From JBBILG01 sp037445085 (GTDB lineage Bacteria; Pseudomonadota; Gammaproteobacteria; Burkholderiales; Methylophilaceae), in NCBI GenBank assembly GCA_037445085.1, contig JBBILG010000001.1:34851-98850 (forward strand): a DNA stretch of 64,000 nt, in the 5' to 3' direction. The notes under the pieces are model-generated. The model saw nothing but the letters and a program-made list of their open reading frames with translations, was not told where the DNA came from and ran no database searches. Position 1 is the stretch's first letter; each line of letters starts with the position of its first letter. Positions 44,051 to 52,860 of this stretch are shown in pieces. The position numbers and the translations under genes were made by a program.

Positions 44051-44884
44051 ATGCGCCTGCTGTTGCCGTCTTTGCTGCTGTTCACCTTCGGCACCGCACA
44101 CGCGGGGTTGTTCGCCGACAACGATGCGCGCGAGGAAATCATCAAGCTGCGCAAGTATGTCAAGGAGGAACAGGATCAGCGCATCACGGAACTGCAGGCC
44201 AGGCTCTCAGCTTCCGAACGTGCGCGCCAGGCGCTGGAAAAGCGCCTGGCCGACATGGAATCCGCGGAAAAGAACCGCTCGATCGAGCTGCTCGGCCAGA
44301 TCGACCGTCTCAGCGAAGAAATCGCCCAGTTGCGCGGGCAGATGGAAATGACTGGCCACCAAGTGCAGCAGACGCAGCAGCGCCAGCGTGATCTCTATGC
44401 CGACACCGATGCGCGCCTGCGCAAACTGGAAAGCGCGGGCGTCCCTGCCGCGCCCCCACAGGCGGCGCCCGCCGCAGCGGCCCCCGCCGACTCCGCCGCC
44501 GAGCTGCAAGCCTACGAAGCCGCGCATGAACTGTTCAAGGCCGGCAAGTACCAGGAATCCGCCGCAGCCTTCGAGGCGCTGCTGGCACGGCACCCCAGTG
44601 GCATGTATGCGCCCAATGCCCTCTACTGGCTGGGCTACGCGCAGTTTTCGCAAAAGGATTACCAGGCCGCCATGGCCAGCCAGCACAAACTGATCCAGAC
44701 TTTCCCGGACCATGCCAAGGTCCCGGACGCGATGTACAACATCGCCAACTGCCAGATCCAGTTGGCCGATACCGCCGGCGCCAGGCAAACCCTGCGCGAC
44801 CTGCTGGCCAAGCACCCCAATAGCGAGGTCGCGCCGCTGGCCAGGAAGCGTCTGGCGGTGCTTGAATCCGTCAAAACGCGGTAA
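44051..44884 (+). CDS. cpoB: Cell division coordinator CpoB (YbgF)
   Basis: CpoB links peptidoglycan synthesis (PBP1B) to Tol-driven outer-membrane constriction. The 277-residue protein has a short signal peptide, a trimerising coiled coil (about 25-115), an Ala/Pro linker, and TPR repeats (about 150-270) with ALYWLGYAQFSQKDYQAA. It is the usual last tol-pal gene; queE starts within two bases of its stop. Confidence 0.94.
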   Translation: MRLLLPSLLLFTFGTAHAGLFADNDAREEIIKLRKYVKEEQDQRITELQARLSASERARQALEKRLADMESAEKNRSIELLGQIDRLSEEIAQLRGQMEMTGHQVQQTQQRQRDLYADTDARLRKLESAGVPAAPPQAAPAAAAPADSAAELQAYEAAHELFKAGKYQESAAAFEALLARHPSGMYAPNALYWLGYAQFSQKDYQAAMASQHKLIQTFPDHAKVPDAMYNIANCQIQLADTAGARQTLRDLLAKHPNSEVAPLARKRLAVLESVKTR

Positions 44885-44885
44885 C

Positions 44886-45521
44886 TTGCTGCGCATCCAC
44901 GAGATTTTCCATTCCCTGCAAGGGGAATCGTCGCGCGTCGGCCTGCCCACCGTGTTCGTGCGGCTGGCCGGCTGCCCGCTGCGCTGCGGCTACTGCGACA
45001 CCGCCTACGCCTTCCAGGGCGGCCAGAACATGACGCAGGCCGACATCCTGCGGCGCGTTGCCGGATATGGCACGCGCTACGTCACCGTGACCGGCGGCGA
45101 ACCGCTGGCGCAGAAGCAATGCCCGCAACTGCTCGCCGCGCTGTGCGATGCCGGCTACAGCGTCTCGCTGGAAACCGGCGGGTCACTGGACATTTCCCGT
45201 GTCGATGCGCGCGTGTCGGTCATCCTCGACATCAAAACCCCCGGTTCCGGCGAGGTTGCCAGGAACCGCTGGGAGAACCTGGCCCTCATCCAGGCCAAGG
45301 ACGAAGTCAAGTTCGTGCTGTGCGACCGCATCGACTACGACTGGGCGAAGCAGGTGCTGGCCGAGCACGGCATCGCGGAGCGGTGCACGGTGCTGTTCTC
45401 GCCAGTGTACGCCAGCCTGGACCCCACCGATCTGGCCGACTGGATCCTGCGGGACCGCCTGCCGGTACGCATGCAGATACAGTTGCACAAGCTGCTGTGG
45501 GGGGAGACGCCGGGGAAATGA
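44886..45521 (+). CDS. queE: 7-carboxy-7-deazaguanine synthase QueE
   Basis: QueE is the radical-SAM enzyme that contracts carboxy-tetrahydropterin to 7-carboxy-7-deazaguanine in queuosine synthesis. The 211-residue protein has C30-x3-C34-x2-C37 (CPLRCGYC) followed by DTAYAF, and VTGGEPLAQ for SAM binding. The start is a TTG two bases after the cpoB stop. queC overlaps its stop by four bases. queD and queF are not in the window. Confidence 0.94.
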   Translation: MLRIHEIFHSLQGESSRVGLPTVFVRLAGCPLRCGYCDTAYAFQGGQNMTQADILRRVAGYGTRYVTVTGGEPLAQKQCPQLLAALCDAGYSVSLETGGSLDISRVDARVSVILDIKTPGSGEVARNRWENLALIQAKDEVKFVLCDRIDYDWAKQVLAEHGIAERCTVLFSPVYASLDPTDLADWILRDRLPVRMQIQLHKLLWGETPGK

Positions 45522-46213
45522 CGAACAACGCCGTCGTCCTGCTGTCTGGCGGCCTGGACTCCGCCACCGTGCTGGCCATCGCCCGCCACGCAGGCTACGC
45601 CTGCCACTGTCTCAGCTTCGACTACCACCAGCGCCACGTGGCCGAACTGCACGCCGCCCGCCGAGTGGCCGCCGCGCTGGGTGCGGTCGAGCACCGTGTG
45701 TTCCGGCTCGACCTGTCGGCGTTCGGCGGCTCGGCGCTGACCGATCCCGGCATCGCCGTGCCGGAACACGCAACCAGCGGCATCCCGGTCACCTACGTGC
45801 CCGCGCGCAACACCATCATGCTGTCGCTGGCCCTGGCATGGGCGGAAGTCCTGGGCGCGCAGGACATCTTCATCGGCGTCAACGCACTGGATTATTCCGG
45901 CTATCCGGACTGCCGCGGGGAGTACGTGCAGGCTTTCGAGCGCATGGCCAACCTGGCCACCCGGGCCGCCGTCGAGGGCAAGCCGTTCACCATCCACGCA
46001 CCCTTGCAGCACCTCGGCAAGGCCGACATCATCCACCGCGGCTATGCGCTCGGCGTCGATTACACGCTTACCGTCTCCTGCTACCAGGCCGATGCCCAAG
46101 GCCAGGCCTGCGGCGTGTGCGACTCCTGCCGCTTTCGCCGCGACGGCTTCGCCGCGGCCGGCCTGCCGGACCCCACCCGCTACCGGCCGCCCCGAACCGG
46201 CTTGCCAAGGTAA
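45518..46213 (+). CDS. queC: 7-cyano-7-deazaguanine synthase QueC
   Basis: QueC converts 7-carboxy-7-deazaguanine to preQ0 using ATP and ammonia. The 231-residue protein has the PP-loop [10 protein letters not shown] (about residues 8-17), and [10 protein letters not shown]. The zinc site is CYQ ... [10 protein letters not shown] near the C-terminus (four cysteines). It overlaps queE and ends the tol-queE-queC transcript. Confidence 0.96.
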   Translation: MTNNAVVLLSGGLDSATVLAIARHAGYACHCLSFDYHQRHVAELHAARRVAAALGAVEHRVFRLDLSAFGGSALTDPGIAVPEHATSGIPVTYVPARNTIMLSLALAWAEVLGAQDIFIGVNALDYSGYPDCRGEYVQAFERMANLATRAAVEGKPFTIHAPLQHLGKADIIHRGYALGVDYTLTVSCYQADAQGQACGVCDSCRFRRDGFAAAGLPDPTRYRPPRTGLPR

Positions 46214-46231
46214 TAAGAAATAACGTAGAAT
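46202..46231 (+). promoter_or_regulatory. Promoter of the rpsP operon
   Basis: TTGCCA (46202-46207) and TAGAAT (46226-46231) are 18 bases apart. They lie at the end of queC and just after it. The rpsP ATG is 38 bases past the -10. Confidence 0.55.
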
Positions 46232-46268
46232 CCGCCCTTTTCCGTTAATCAGCGAAGAGAACCCTATC

Positions 46269-46517
46269 ATGGTGATCATTCGTCTCGCCCGTGGTGGCGC
46301 GAAGAAATCCCCCTTCTACAACGTGGTGGTCGCCGATTCGCGCAACCGCCGCGATGGCCGCTTCATCGAGCGCGTGGGCTTCTACAACCCGATCGCCGCC
46401 GAAGGCAGCGAAGGCCTGCGCCTCAACGGCGAGCGCATCGCCTACTGGCAGGGCAAGGGCGCGCAGTTGTCGGATTGCGTGGCGCGCCTGGTCAAGCAGG
46501 CCGCCAGGGCGGCATAA
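46269..46517 (+). CDS. rpsP: 30S ribosomal protein S16
   Basis: The 82-residue protein has the S16 N-terminus [20 protein letters not shown] and the [17 protein letters not shown] segment (here [12 protein letters not shown]). It binds 16S rRNA early in 30S assembly. It is the first gene of the classical rpsP-rimM-trmD-rplS operon, with its own promoter upstream. Confidence 0.98.
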   Translation: MVIIRLARGGAKKSPFYNVVVADSRNRRDGRFIERVGFYNPIAAEGSEGLRLNGERIAYWQGKGAQLSDCVARLVKQAARAA

Positions 46518-46522
46518 GCGCC

Positions 46523-47035
46523 TTGCAGCGGTCGCCACCTGCGCACATGGTGGTGATGGGGCGGGTGACCATCCCCTACGGCGTGAAGGGCTGGATCAAG
46601 GTGCGGCCCGACACCGAGGCGCTGGACGGCCTCATCGACTATCCGGTCTGGTGGCTGGAGAGCGAAACGGGCTGGCGCGAGTTTGTGGTGGAAGAGGCCA
46701 GAGTGCATGGCGACCATCTGGTCGCGAGACTGGCGGACGTCACCGACCGCGACCAGGCATTCCGGCTCAGGGGCAGGGCCGTCGCGGTGCCGCGGGAACA
46801 GTTGCCGGAGCCCACGCAGGACGAATATTACTGGTCTGACCTCGTCGGTATTGAGGTGCACAACACCTTGGGGGTCGTGCTGGGGCGCGTGGACCACCTG
46901 TTCGCGACCGGCGCCAACGACGTGATGGTGGTAAGGGGCGAGCGCGAGCGCCTCATCCCCTTCGTCGGCCAGGTAGTGCTGACGGTGGATCTGGCGAACG
47001 GACGCATGACCGTGGACTGGGACGCCGAATTTTGA
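46523..47035 (+). CDS. rimM: Ribosome maturation factor RimM
   Basis: RimM helps maturation of the 30S head and binds S19. The product is about 170 residues with an N-terminal RimM domain ([18 protein letters not shown]) and a C-terminal PRC-barrel ([13 protein letters not shown]). I list the TTG at 46523; an ATG at 46547 gives a 162-residue protein that begins right at the conserved core and is equally possible. Neither has a clear ribosome site. Its stop overlaps the trmD start. Confidence 0.93.
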   Translation: MQRSPPAHMVVMGRVTIPYGVKGWIKVRPDTEALDGLIDYPVWWLESETGWREFVVEEARVHGDHLVARLADVTDRDQAFRLRGRAVAVPREQLPEPTQDEYYWSDLVGIEVHNTLGVVLGRVDHLFATGANDVMVVRGERERLIPFVGQVVLTVDLANGRMTVDWDAEF

Positions 47036-47829
47036 GCGAGGCCGGCGCGGGCCGCGCGATGCAGTTCGATGTCGTGACCCTGTTTCCGCCCATGTTCGAG
47101 GCGATTGCCCAATACGGCATCACCGCGCGGGCGCTGGAGAGACGGATTTACCGGTTGACGCTGTGGAATCCGCGCGATTTCACCACGGACAGCTACCGGA
47201 CGGTGGACGACCGTCCCTATGGCGGCGGGCCTGGCATGGTGATGCTGGCGGAGCCGCTGGAAAAAGCGATCACCGCGGCAAGGCGGCGCCAGCGGGCCGA
47301 GGGCGTGGATCGCCCACGGGTGATCCACCTGTCGCCACAGGGCAGGCCACTGCAGCACGCGGACGTGCTGCGGCTGGCAAGGTCGCCGGGGCTGATCCTG
47401 CTGGCCAGCCGCTACGAAGGGGTGGACGAGCGCCTGCTGCGGCGCCAGGTGGACGAGGAAATCTCCATCGGCGACTACGTGCTGTCCGGCGGCGAACTGC
47501 CGGCGATGGTGCTGATGGACGCAATCGTGCGGCAATTGCCCGGCGCGCTGGGCGATGCCGATTCGGCGACGGAAGATTCCTTCGTCGCCGGCCTGCTGGA
47601 TTGTCCGCATTACACCCGGCCGGAAGTCTATGCGGACATGAAGGTGCCGGACGTGCTGCTGTCCGGCCACCACGAGGAAATCAGGCGCTGGCGGCTGAAA
47701 CAGTCGCTGGCGCGGACCCGGGACAAGCGCCCGGATTTGTTGGCCGCAAGGCCGTTGACGAAAGAGGAGGCTCGGCTGCTCGCGGAGTACGAGCAGGAAC
47801 AAGCCCCTCATAACGAAAAGGAACCATGA
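47032..47829 (+). CDS. trmD: tRNA (guanine-37-N1)-methyltransferase TrmD
   Basis: TrmD methylates G37 next to the anticodon and so prevents frameshifting. The 265-residue protein has the knotted SPOUT fold signatures [13 protein letters not shown] and [14 protein letters not shown]. The conserved start [10 protein letters not shown] corresponds to an ATG at 47059; the TTG at 47032 overlaps the rimM stop and would add nine residues. rplS overlaps the stop by four bases. Confidence 0.97.
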   Translation: MSEAGAGRAMQFDVVTLFPPMFEAIAQYGITARALERRIYRLTLWNPRDFTTDSYRTVDDRPYGGGPGMVMLAEPLEKAITAARRRQRAEGVDRPRVIHLSPQGRPLQHADVLRLARSPGLILLASRYEGVDERLLRRQVDEEISIGDYVLSGGELPAMVLMDAIVRQLPGALGDADSATEDSFVAGLLDCPHYTRPEVYADMKVPDVLLSGHHEEIRRWRLKQSLARTRDKRPDLLAARPLTKEEARLLAEYEQEQAPHNEKEP

Positions 47830-48215
47830 GCATGGCTGACATCATCCAGCAACTGGAACAGGAAGAAATCGCCCGCTTGGGCAAGAACATTCCCGACTTC
47901 GCCCCGGGTGACACCGTCGTGGTCGGCGTAAACGTCGTCGAAGGCAATCGCAAGCGCGTGCAGGCGTTCGAGGGGGTGGTCATCGCCAAGCGCAGCCGCG
48001 GCCTCAACTCTTCCTTCATCGTGCGCAAGATATCCTCCGGCGAGGGTGTGGAGCGCACCTTCCAGACCTACTCGCCGCTGATCGCCAGCGTCGAGGTGAA
48101 GCGTCGCGGCGACGTGCGCCGCGCCAAGCTGTACTACCTGCGCAACCGCTCCGGCAAATCCGCGCGCATCAAGGAAAAGCTGCAGTCGCGCGGCAAGGAA
48201 GTCTCCGCGGAGTAA
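47826..48215 (+). CDS. rplS: 50S ribosomal protein L19
   Basis: The 129-residue protein has the L19 features [26 protein letters not shown] and [14 protein letters not shown], quoted in parts here ([19 protein letters not shown]). L19 sits at the 30S-50S interface. It is the last gene of the rpsP operon, and a hairpin follows. Confidence 0.97.
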   Translation: MSMADIIQQLEQEEIARLGKNIPDFAPGDTVVVGVNVVEGNRKRVQAFEGVVIAKRSRGLNSSFIVRKISSGEGVERTFQTYSPLIASVEVKRRGDVRRAKLYYLRNRSGKSARIKEKLQSRGKEVSAE

Positions 48216-48238
48216 GTTGCCGCGCGGCCGTGTCGGAC

Positions 48239-48275
48239 CCCCAGGTTGATCCGGGCCTGGGGTTCCCGCTTTTTG
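48239..48275 (+). terminator. Probable terminator of the rpsP operon
   Basis: A 7-bp stem (CCCCAGG / CCTGGGG, 48239-48262) with a 10-base loop is followed within ten bases by TTTTT. It lies 24 bases after the rplS stop. Confidence 0.6.
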
Positions 48276-48361
48276 GAGGGCGTCGATTCGCCCCCCGGAT
48301 CAGGAAACACCACTGCCATGCCGCCACCGTCGCCCGCCGGCATTTGCGGTAACATGGCGGC

Positions 48362-48844
48362 ATGCGACAGGATTATCAGGCCATTCTCGCCGCGCCGTTC
48401 GGGGCGCTCGGCATCGCCATCGGGCAAGACAGGCTGGCCTGCATCGACTTTCTGCCTGCCGGCACGGCTACCATGTTGGCGCACAACCGCACGGCAGCGG
48501 CGGTATGCAGTGCGCTGGCCGACTATTTGCGCGACCCCGCCGCACCGCTGGACCTTGCCCTTGCCCCGGCCGGCACGCCGTTCCAGCAGCGGGTCTGGCA
48601 GGTCCTCCGTGCCATCCTGCCCGGCCATGTCCTGACCTATGGCGAGCTGGCGCAAAAGGTCGGTTCCTCCCCCCGCGCCGTGGCCCAAGCCTGCGGCGCC
48701 AACCCGGTGCCGCTGGTCATCCCCTGTCATCGCGTGGTGGCGCGCCACGACCTGGGCGGATTCATGCAGGGCCGCACGCCGGACGCACTGGCCATCAAGC
48801 GATGGCTGCTGGCCCATGAACGAAGCAAACCAGCGGCTGCTTGA
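48362..48844 (+). CDS. ogt: Methylated-DNA-protein-cysteine methyltransferase
   Basis: This suicide repair protein takes methyl groups from O6-methylguanine onto its own cysteine. The 160-residue product has the active-site P121-C122-H-R-V (IPCHRV), the DNA-reading helix GSSPRAVAQACGANP, and TPFQQRVWQVL. Its length fits Ogt/MGMT forms without an AraC-like Ada domain. The 3' end overlaps xerD by 29 bases, an unusually long overlap for the two genes. Confidence 0.94.
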   Translation: MRQDYQAILAAPFGALGIAIGQDRLACIDFLPAGTATMLAHNRTAAAVCSALADYLRDPAAPLDLALAPAGTPFQQRVWQVLRAILPGHVLTYGELAQKVGSSPRAVAQACGANPVPLVIPCHRVVARHDLGGFMQGRTPDALAIKRWLLAHERSKPAAA

Positions 48845-49715
48845 CGACTTCACCGACCGCCTGTGGCTGGAAGACGGGCTGTCGCGCAACACCCTGGACA
48901 GCTACCGGCGCGACCTCGCGCATTTCGCCCGGTGGCTGGACGAGACGCACGGCAAGGCGCTAGCGGGCGCGGAGCGCGCCGACCTGGAACAATACCTGGC
49001 CGAACGCTTTCGCCAGCGGGCCAAGCCGCGCAGCATCGGCCGCCTGGTGGCCAGTCTGCGCCGCCTGTATCGCTATGCTCTGCGCGAAGGCAGGATCGAC
49101 TGCGACCCCACCCTCCAGCTCGCCTCGCCCAAGTTGCCGCGCGCCCTGCCCAAAAGCCTGAGCGAGGCCGAGATCGAAGCGCTGCTGCACGCCCCCGACA
49201 CCGGGCAAGCGCTCGGCTTGCGCGACCGCGCCATGCTGGAGGTTCTCTACGCCACCGGCCTGCGCGTTTCGGAATTGGTGAGCCTCAAGGTCAGCGCGGT
49301 CAGCCTGGACATGGGCGTGGTGCGTGTCATGGGCAAGGGCAGCAAGGAACGGCTGGTGCCGCTGGGAGAGGAAGCGCTGCACGGGCTCCGCCGCTATCTG
49401 GGCGAGGCGCGCCCGCACATCCTCGACGGCAAGCTGTGCGAAAACCTGTTCGTCACCCGACGCGGCGCGGCCATGACGCGCCAGGCCTTCTGGTACCTGA
49501 TCAAGCGCTACGCGCAGCAGGCCGGCATCGCCCGACACATTTCCCCGCATGTGCTGCGCCACGCCTTCGCCACCCACCTGCTCAACCACGGCGCCGATCT
49601 GCGGGTGGTACAGATGCTGCTGGGACACGCCGACATCTCCACCACGCAGATCTACACCCACGTCGCCCGCGAACGCCTCAAACAGTTGCACGCACGGCAC
49701 CATCCGCGCGGTTAG
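48816..49715 (+). CDS. xerD: Site-specific tyrosine recombinase XerD
   Basis: XerD resolves chromosome dimers at dif together with XerC. The 299-residue protein has an N-terminal SAM-like domain (about 5-90). The catalytic domain has ATGLRVSEL, GKGSKERLVPL, HVLRHAFATHLL and GHADISTTQIYTHV, giving the R-K-H-R-H-Y set. That the chain is XerD rather than XerC is judged from the LEDGLSRNTLDSYRRDL start and overall similarity. No dif site or integron is next to it. Confidence 0.93.
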   Translation: MNEANQRLLDDFTDRLWLEDGLSRNTLDSYRRDLAHFARWLDETHGKALAGAERADLEQYLAERFRQRAKPRSIGRLVASLRRLYRYALREGRIDCDPTLQLASPKLPRALPKSLSEAEIEALLHAPDTGQALGLRDRAMLEVLYATGLRVSELVSLKVSAVSLDMGVVRVMGKGSKERLVPLGEEALHGLRRYLGEARPHILDGKLCENLFVTRRGAAMTRQAFWYLIKRYAQQAGIARHISPHVLRHAFATHLLNHGADLRVVQMLLGHADISTTQIYTHVARERLKQLHARHHPRG

Positions 49716-49722
49716 CTTGGGG

Positions 49723-50124
49723 CTAACCGAGCTGTCGCACTACGGCCAGCCGCAGCCGCTCCATGTCCACTTCCGGCGCAGCGCCGTCGCGCAGTGCCTC
49801 GCCCCAGATGGCATTCGGGAAGTTGCGGTCCTGCCGATAGCGCGGAATGACGTGCCAGTGCAGGTGCGGCACCCTGTTGCCCAAGCTGGCGAGGTTGATC
49901 TTGTCCGGACGCGCCACTTCGCGCAGGGCGGCCTCGACGGCAACCACCACGCGCATCAGGCGCTCGCGCCCGGCCACGTCGAGATCGCTCATCTCCTGCA
50001 CGTGGCGGTTGAGGATGACCCGGCAGTAGCCAGGGTAATGCGCATCGTCCACCAGCACCACGCGGCAGAAATCGTCCTGCCACAACGGCAACCCACCCAT
50101 TTCGGCACACAGTTCGCAACTCAT
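49723..50124 (-). CDS. HIT-family nucleotide hydrolase
   Basis: The 133-residue protein has the histidine triad H-x-H-x-H in HLHWHVIPR (about residues 88-96), and CELC at its N-terminus. HIT proteins hydrolyse or transfer nucleotidyl groups (AMP-lysine, Ap4A). The ATG at 50124 was chosen because the family N-terminus begins there. It follows lipA by 26 bases on the same strand, ending the lip operon. It converges with xerD, seven bases apart. Confidence 0.92.
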   Translation of the reverse strand: MSCELCAEMGGLPLWQDDFCRVVLVDDAHYPGYCRVILNRHVQEMSDLDVAGRERLMRVVVAVEAALREVARPDKINLASLGNRVPHLHWHVIPRYRQDRNFPNAIWGEALRDGAAPEVDMERLRLAVVRQLG

Positions 50125-50150
50125 GCGCGCTCCCGTCTCATCCGGGGATG

Positions 50151-51092
50151 TCAGTCGCCAAGCATCGGCTCCGCCTGCCGGTCGGCATGGTAGCTGGATC
50201 GCACCATCGGGCCGCAGGCCGCCTGGGTGAAGCCCAGCGCCAGTGCCTGCTGCTCGAACCAGGCGAAATGCGCCGGTTCGACGAAGCGCAGCACCGGCAG
50301 GTGGTGGCTGCCCGGCTGCAGGTACTGGCCGAGGGTGAGCATGTCCACCCCGTGGTGACGCAGGTCGCGCATCACATCGAGGATTTCCTCGTCGGTCTCG
50401 CCCAGCCCCAGCATCAGGCCGGATTTGGTGGGGATGTGCGGAAAGCGCGCCTTGAAGTCGCCGAGCAGTTTCAGCGAATGCGCGTAGTCGGCGCCGGGGC
50501 GCGCCTGCCTGTAGAGACGCGGCACGGTTTCCAGGTTGTGGTTCATGACATCGGGCGGCGCTTCGGCGAGAATGTCCAGCGCGACGTCCAGGCGGCCGCG
50601 GAAATCCGGCACCAGCACTTCGATCCTGAGCTGCGGGGAATGCCGGCGCGCGGCGCGGATGCAATCGACGAAGTGGCGGGCGCCGCCGTCGCGCAAATCG
50701 TCGCGATCCACGCTGGTGATGACCACGTATTTCAGGCGCATGGCGGCAATGGTGCAGGCCAGCTTTTCCGGCTCTCCGGCATCCGGCGGCAGCGGCTTGC
50801 CGTGCGCCACGTCGCAGAACGGGCAGCGCCGCGTGCACACGTCGCCCAGGATCATGAAGGTGGCGGTGCCGCCACTGAAGCATTCGCCGATGTTGGGGCA
50901 GGTCGCCTCCTCGCACACCGTGTGCAGCCCGTTGTCGCGCAGGATCTGCTTGATTTCATGGAAGCGCGCGCCGTCGGGCACCTTCATGCGGATCCATTCC
51001 GGCTTGCGCGGCGCCGGCTGCGGGACGATCTTGATGGGGATGCGCGCGGTCTTGGCCGCGCCTTTCTGCTTGTGGGTAAAAATTTCGCTCAT
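50151..51092 (-). CDS. lipA: Lipoyl synthase LipA
   Basis: LipA inserts two sulfurs into octanoyl groups on lipoyl domains. The 313-residue radical-SAM enzyme has the auxiliary-cluster cysteines C60, C65 and C71 ([12 protein letters not shown]). The radical-SAM cysteines are C86, C90 and C93 (CTRRCPFC), and the C-terminal cluster-binding serine is in VRSSYHAD. It lies 19 bases after lipB. Confidence 0.97.
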   Translation of the reverse strand: MSEIFTHKQKGAAKTARIPIKIVPQPAPRKPEWIRMKVPDGARFHEIKQILRDNGLHTVCEEATCPNIGECFSGGTATFMILGDVCTRRCPFCDVAHGKPLPPDAGEPEKLACTIAAMRLKYVVITSVDRDDLRDGGARHFVDCIRAARRHSPQLRIEVLVPDFRGRLDVALDILAEAPPDVMNHNLETVPRLYRQARPGADYAHSLKLLGDFKARFPHIPTKSGLMLGLGETDEEILDVMRDLRHHGVDMLTLGQYLQPGSHHLPVLRFVEPAHFAWFEQQALALGFTQAACGPMVRSSYHADRQAEPMLGD

Positions 51093-51111
51093 GGCGGCAG
51101 TTCAGAGCCTT

Positions 51112-51720
51112 TCAGCAAGCACCCAATTCTTCCTGCATCTGCCGCAGCAAATCGGCGGCGATGCCGTCGAAATCGCGATGGATGCCGAGGTCACGCGTCT
51201 GCGTCACCTGCAGGCCCTGGTATCCGCAAGGATCGATGGCAGAAAAAGGCGTGAGGTCCATGTCCACGTTGAGGCTCAGGCCGTGGTAGCAACGGCCCTG
51301 TTTCAGGCGCAGACCGAGCGAGGCGATCTTGCGCCCGTCCACGTACACGCCGGGGGCATCACGCCGGCCATGTGAGGCCACGCCGTAGCCGTCCAGCAGG
51401 CGGATGACCACCCCCTCCATGCGCTCGACCAGTTCGCGCACGGCGAGCTCGCGCCGCTTGAGATCCAGCAGCAGGTACACCACCACCTGGCCAGGGCCGT
51501 GGTAGGTGATCTTGCCGCCGCGGTCGGTATGCAGCAGCGGGATGTCGTCGCGCCGGGGCAGACGTGGATCGCGACGGTTGAGGCCCAGGGTATAGACCGG
51601 ATCGTGTTCGGTCAGCCACAGTTCGTCCGGGGTGGCGGCCGTCCGCCGCGCGGTGAACTCCCGCATCGCCTGCCAGGTGGCTGTGTAACCGGTGCGGCCG
51701 AGATTTCGCGTCTGCATCAT
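51112..51720 (-). CDS. lipB: Octanoyltransferase LipB
   Basis: LipB moves octanoyl groups from acyl-carrier protein to lipoyl domains, before LipA acts. The 202-residue protein has [15 protein letters not shown], the catalytic lysine in [11 protein letters not shown], and the cysteine in [11 protein letters not shown]. It follows ybeD by 12 bases and precedes lipA. Confidence 0.96.
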   Translation of the reverse strand: MMQTRNLGRTGYTATWQAMREFTARRTAATPDELWLTEHDPVYTLGLNRRDPRLPRRDDIPLLHTDRGGKITYHGPGQVVVYLLLDLKRRELAVRELVERMEGVVIRLLDGYGVASHGRRDAPGVYVDGRKIASLGLRLKQGRCYHGLSLNVDMDLTPFSAIDPCGYQGLQVTQTRDLGIHRDFDGIAADLLRQMQEELGAC

Positions 51721-51732
51721 CGGTTGGCCCGG

Positions 51733-51996
51733 CTAGAGCACGACCCTCACCATGGGGTGTGCGGTCAGGGCCCGGTAAAGGTCGTCGAGCTGCTGCCTGG
51801 AGGTGGCGCTGACGGTGCAGGTGAGGCTCAGGTACTTGCCGCCGGAACTGGCACGCATTTCCATGCGCGCGGCGTCGAATCCCGGGCAGTGCAGGCGCAC
51901 CACGCGCAGGATTTCCTCGGCGAAGCCCTCGCGCATCTCGCCCATTATCTTGAGCGGGAACTCGCAGGGGAATTCGAGCAGGGTGGTCTCGCTCAT
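51733..51996 (-). CDS. ybeD: YbeD-family protein (DUF493)
   Basis: The 87-residue protein matches the small YbeD family: FPCEFPLKIMGE near the start, SSGGKYLSLTC in the middle, and an ACT-like ferredoxin fold. It lies next to lipB in many proteobacteria and may regulate lipoate or D-alanine metabolism; its function is not established. It overlaps the aminotransferase gene upstream by four bases. Confidence 0.93.
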   Translation of the reverse strand: MSETTLLEFPCEFPLKIMGEMREGFAEEILRVVRLHCPGFDAARMEMRASSGGKYLSLTCTVSATSRQQLDDLYRALTAHPMVRVVL

Positions 51997-52853
51997 GCCG
52001 GCATCCGCATGACCTGATTCTTGTACTCCTGATAGAGGGCGTGCATGCTGCGGAACAGCGGCCCCGGCCTGCCGCGGCCGACGGGCCGGCCATCCAGCAG
52101 GGTGATGGGCTGGATTTCACGGGTGGAGGAAGTGAGCCACAGCTCGTCCGCGGCACGGATGCGCGCCTCGGGGAACTTGCCGATTTGCGCCGGGATGCCA
52201 TGGGCCGCCGCCAACTCCAGCACCAGATCGTAGGTGATGCCGGGCAGCATGTGGTGATCCTTGGGTGGCGCCAGGATGACGCCGTGCTCCACCGCGAAGA
52301 TGTTGCTGGCGGCCCCTTCGGTGAGGATGCCGTCGCGGAACAGCACGGCTTCCATGGCGCCGGCGTCCACCGCGAGCTGGCGCAGCAGCACGTTGGGCAG
52401 CAAGGCGATGGCCTTGATGTCGCAGCGGCCCCAGCGGTTGTCCGCGGCGGAGACCGCCGCCACGCCGGTCTCGCACAGTTCGGGGGGCGGCGCGGGCAGC
52501 GGGTTGCTCATCAGCAACACGGTGGGTTCGGTCTCCCTGGGAAAGGCATGGTCGCGCCTGGCGACGCCGCGCGTGATGTGCAGGTAGACGTATTGGTCCT
52601 CGCCTTCGTTCTTCGCCACCAGCTCGTGGATCAGCGCCGACCAGGTGGCGTCGTCGTGCGGATTGGCCAGCCGGATGCCGTCCAGGCTGTACTGCAGGCG
52701 GCGCAGGTGCTCCTGCAGGCGGAAGGGATGCCGCGAATAGACCGGGATCACCTCGTAGATGCCATCGCCGAAGATGAAGCCGCGGTCCAGCACCGGCACG
52801 CGCGCTTCTCCCAGTGGCAGCCAGTCACCGTTGAGATGGACGATTTGTGTCAT
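51993..52853 (-). CDS. dat: D-amino acid aminotransferase
   Basis: This class IV PLP transaminase interconverts D-alanine and D-glutamate with 2-oxo acids, supplying wall precursors. The 286-residue protein has DRGFIFGDGIYEV (about residues 23-35), ITRGVARRDHAFP typical of the D-specific branch, and the PLP lysine K147 (CDIKAIALLPN). Its place between dacA and ybeD, inside a wall-synthesis operon, supports D-amino-acid use over branched-chain transamination. Confidence 0.9.
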   Translation of the reverse strand: MTQIVHLNGDWLPLGEARVPVLDRGFIFGDGIYEVIPVYSRHPFRLQEHLRRLQYSLDGIRLANPHDDATWSALIHELVAKNEGEDQYVYLHITRGVARRDHAFPRETEPTVLLMSNPLPAPPPELCETGVAAVSAADNRWGRCDIKAIALLPNVLLRQLAVDAGAMEAVLFRDGILTEGAASNIFAVEHGVILAPPKDHHMLPGITYDLVLELAAAHGIPAQIGKFPEARIRAADELWLTSSTREIQPITLLDGRPVGRGRPGPLFRSMHALYQEYKNQVMRMPA

Positions 52854-52860
52854 CGGAAAC

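Noticed and set aside
44870..44890. preQ1 riboswitch before queE
   Set aside because: queE starts two bases after cpoB, leaving no room for a leader.
48816..49715. Phage or integron integrase
   Set aside because: Sequence and length match the housekeeping XerD, and no attachment site, cassette or phage gene adjoins it.
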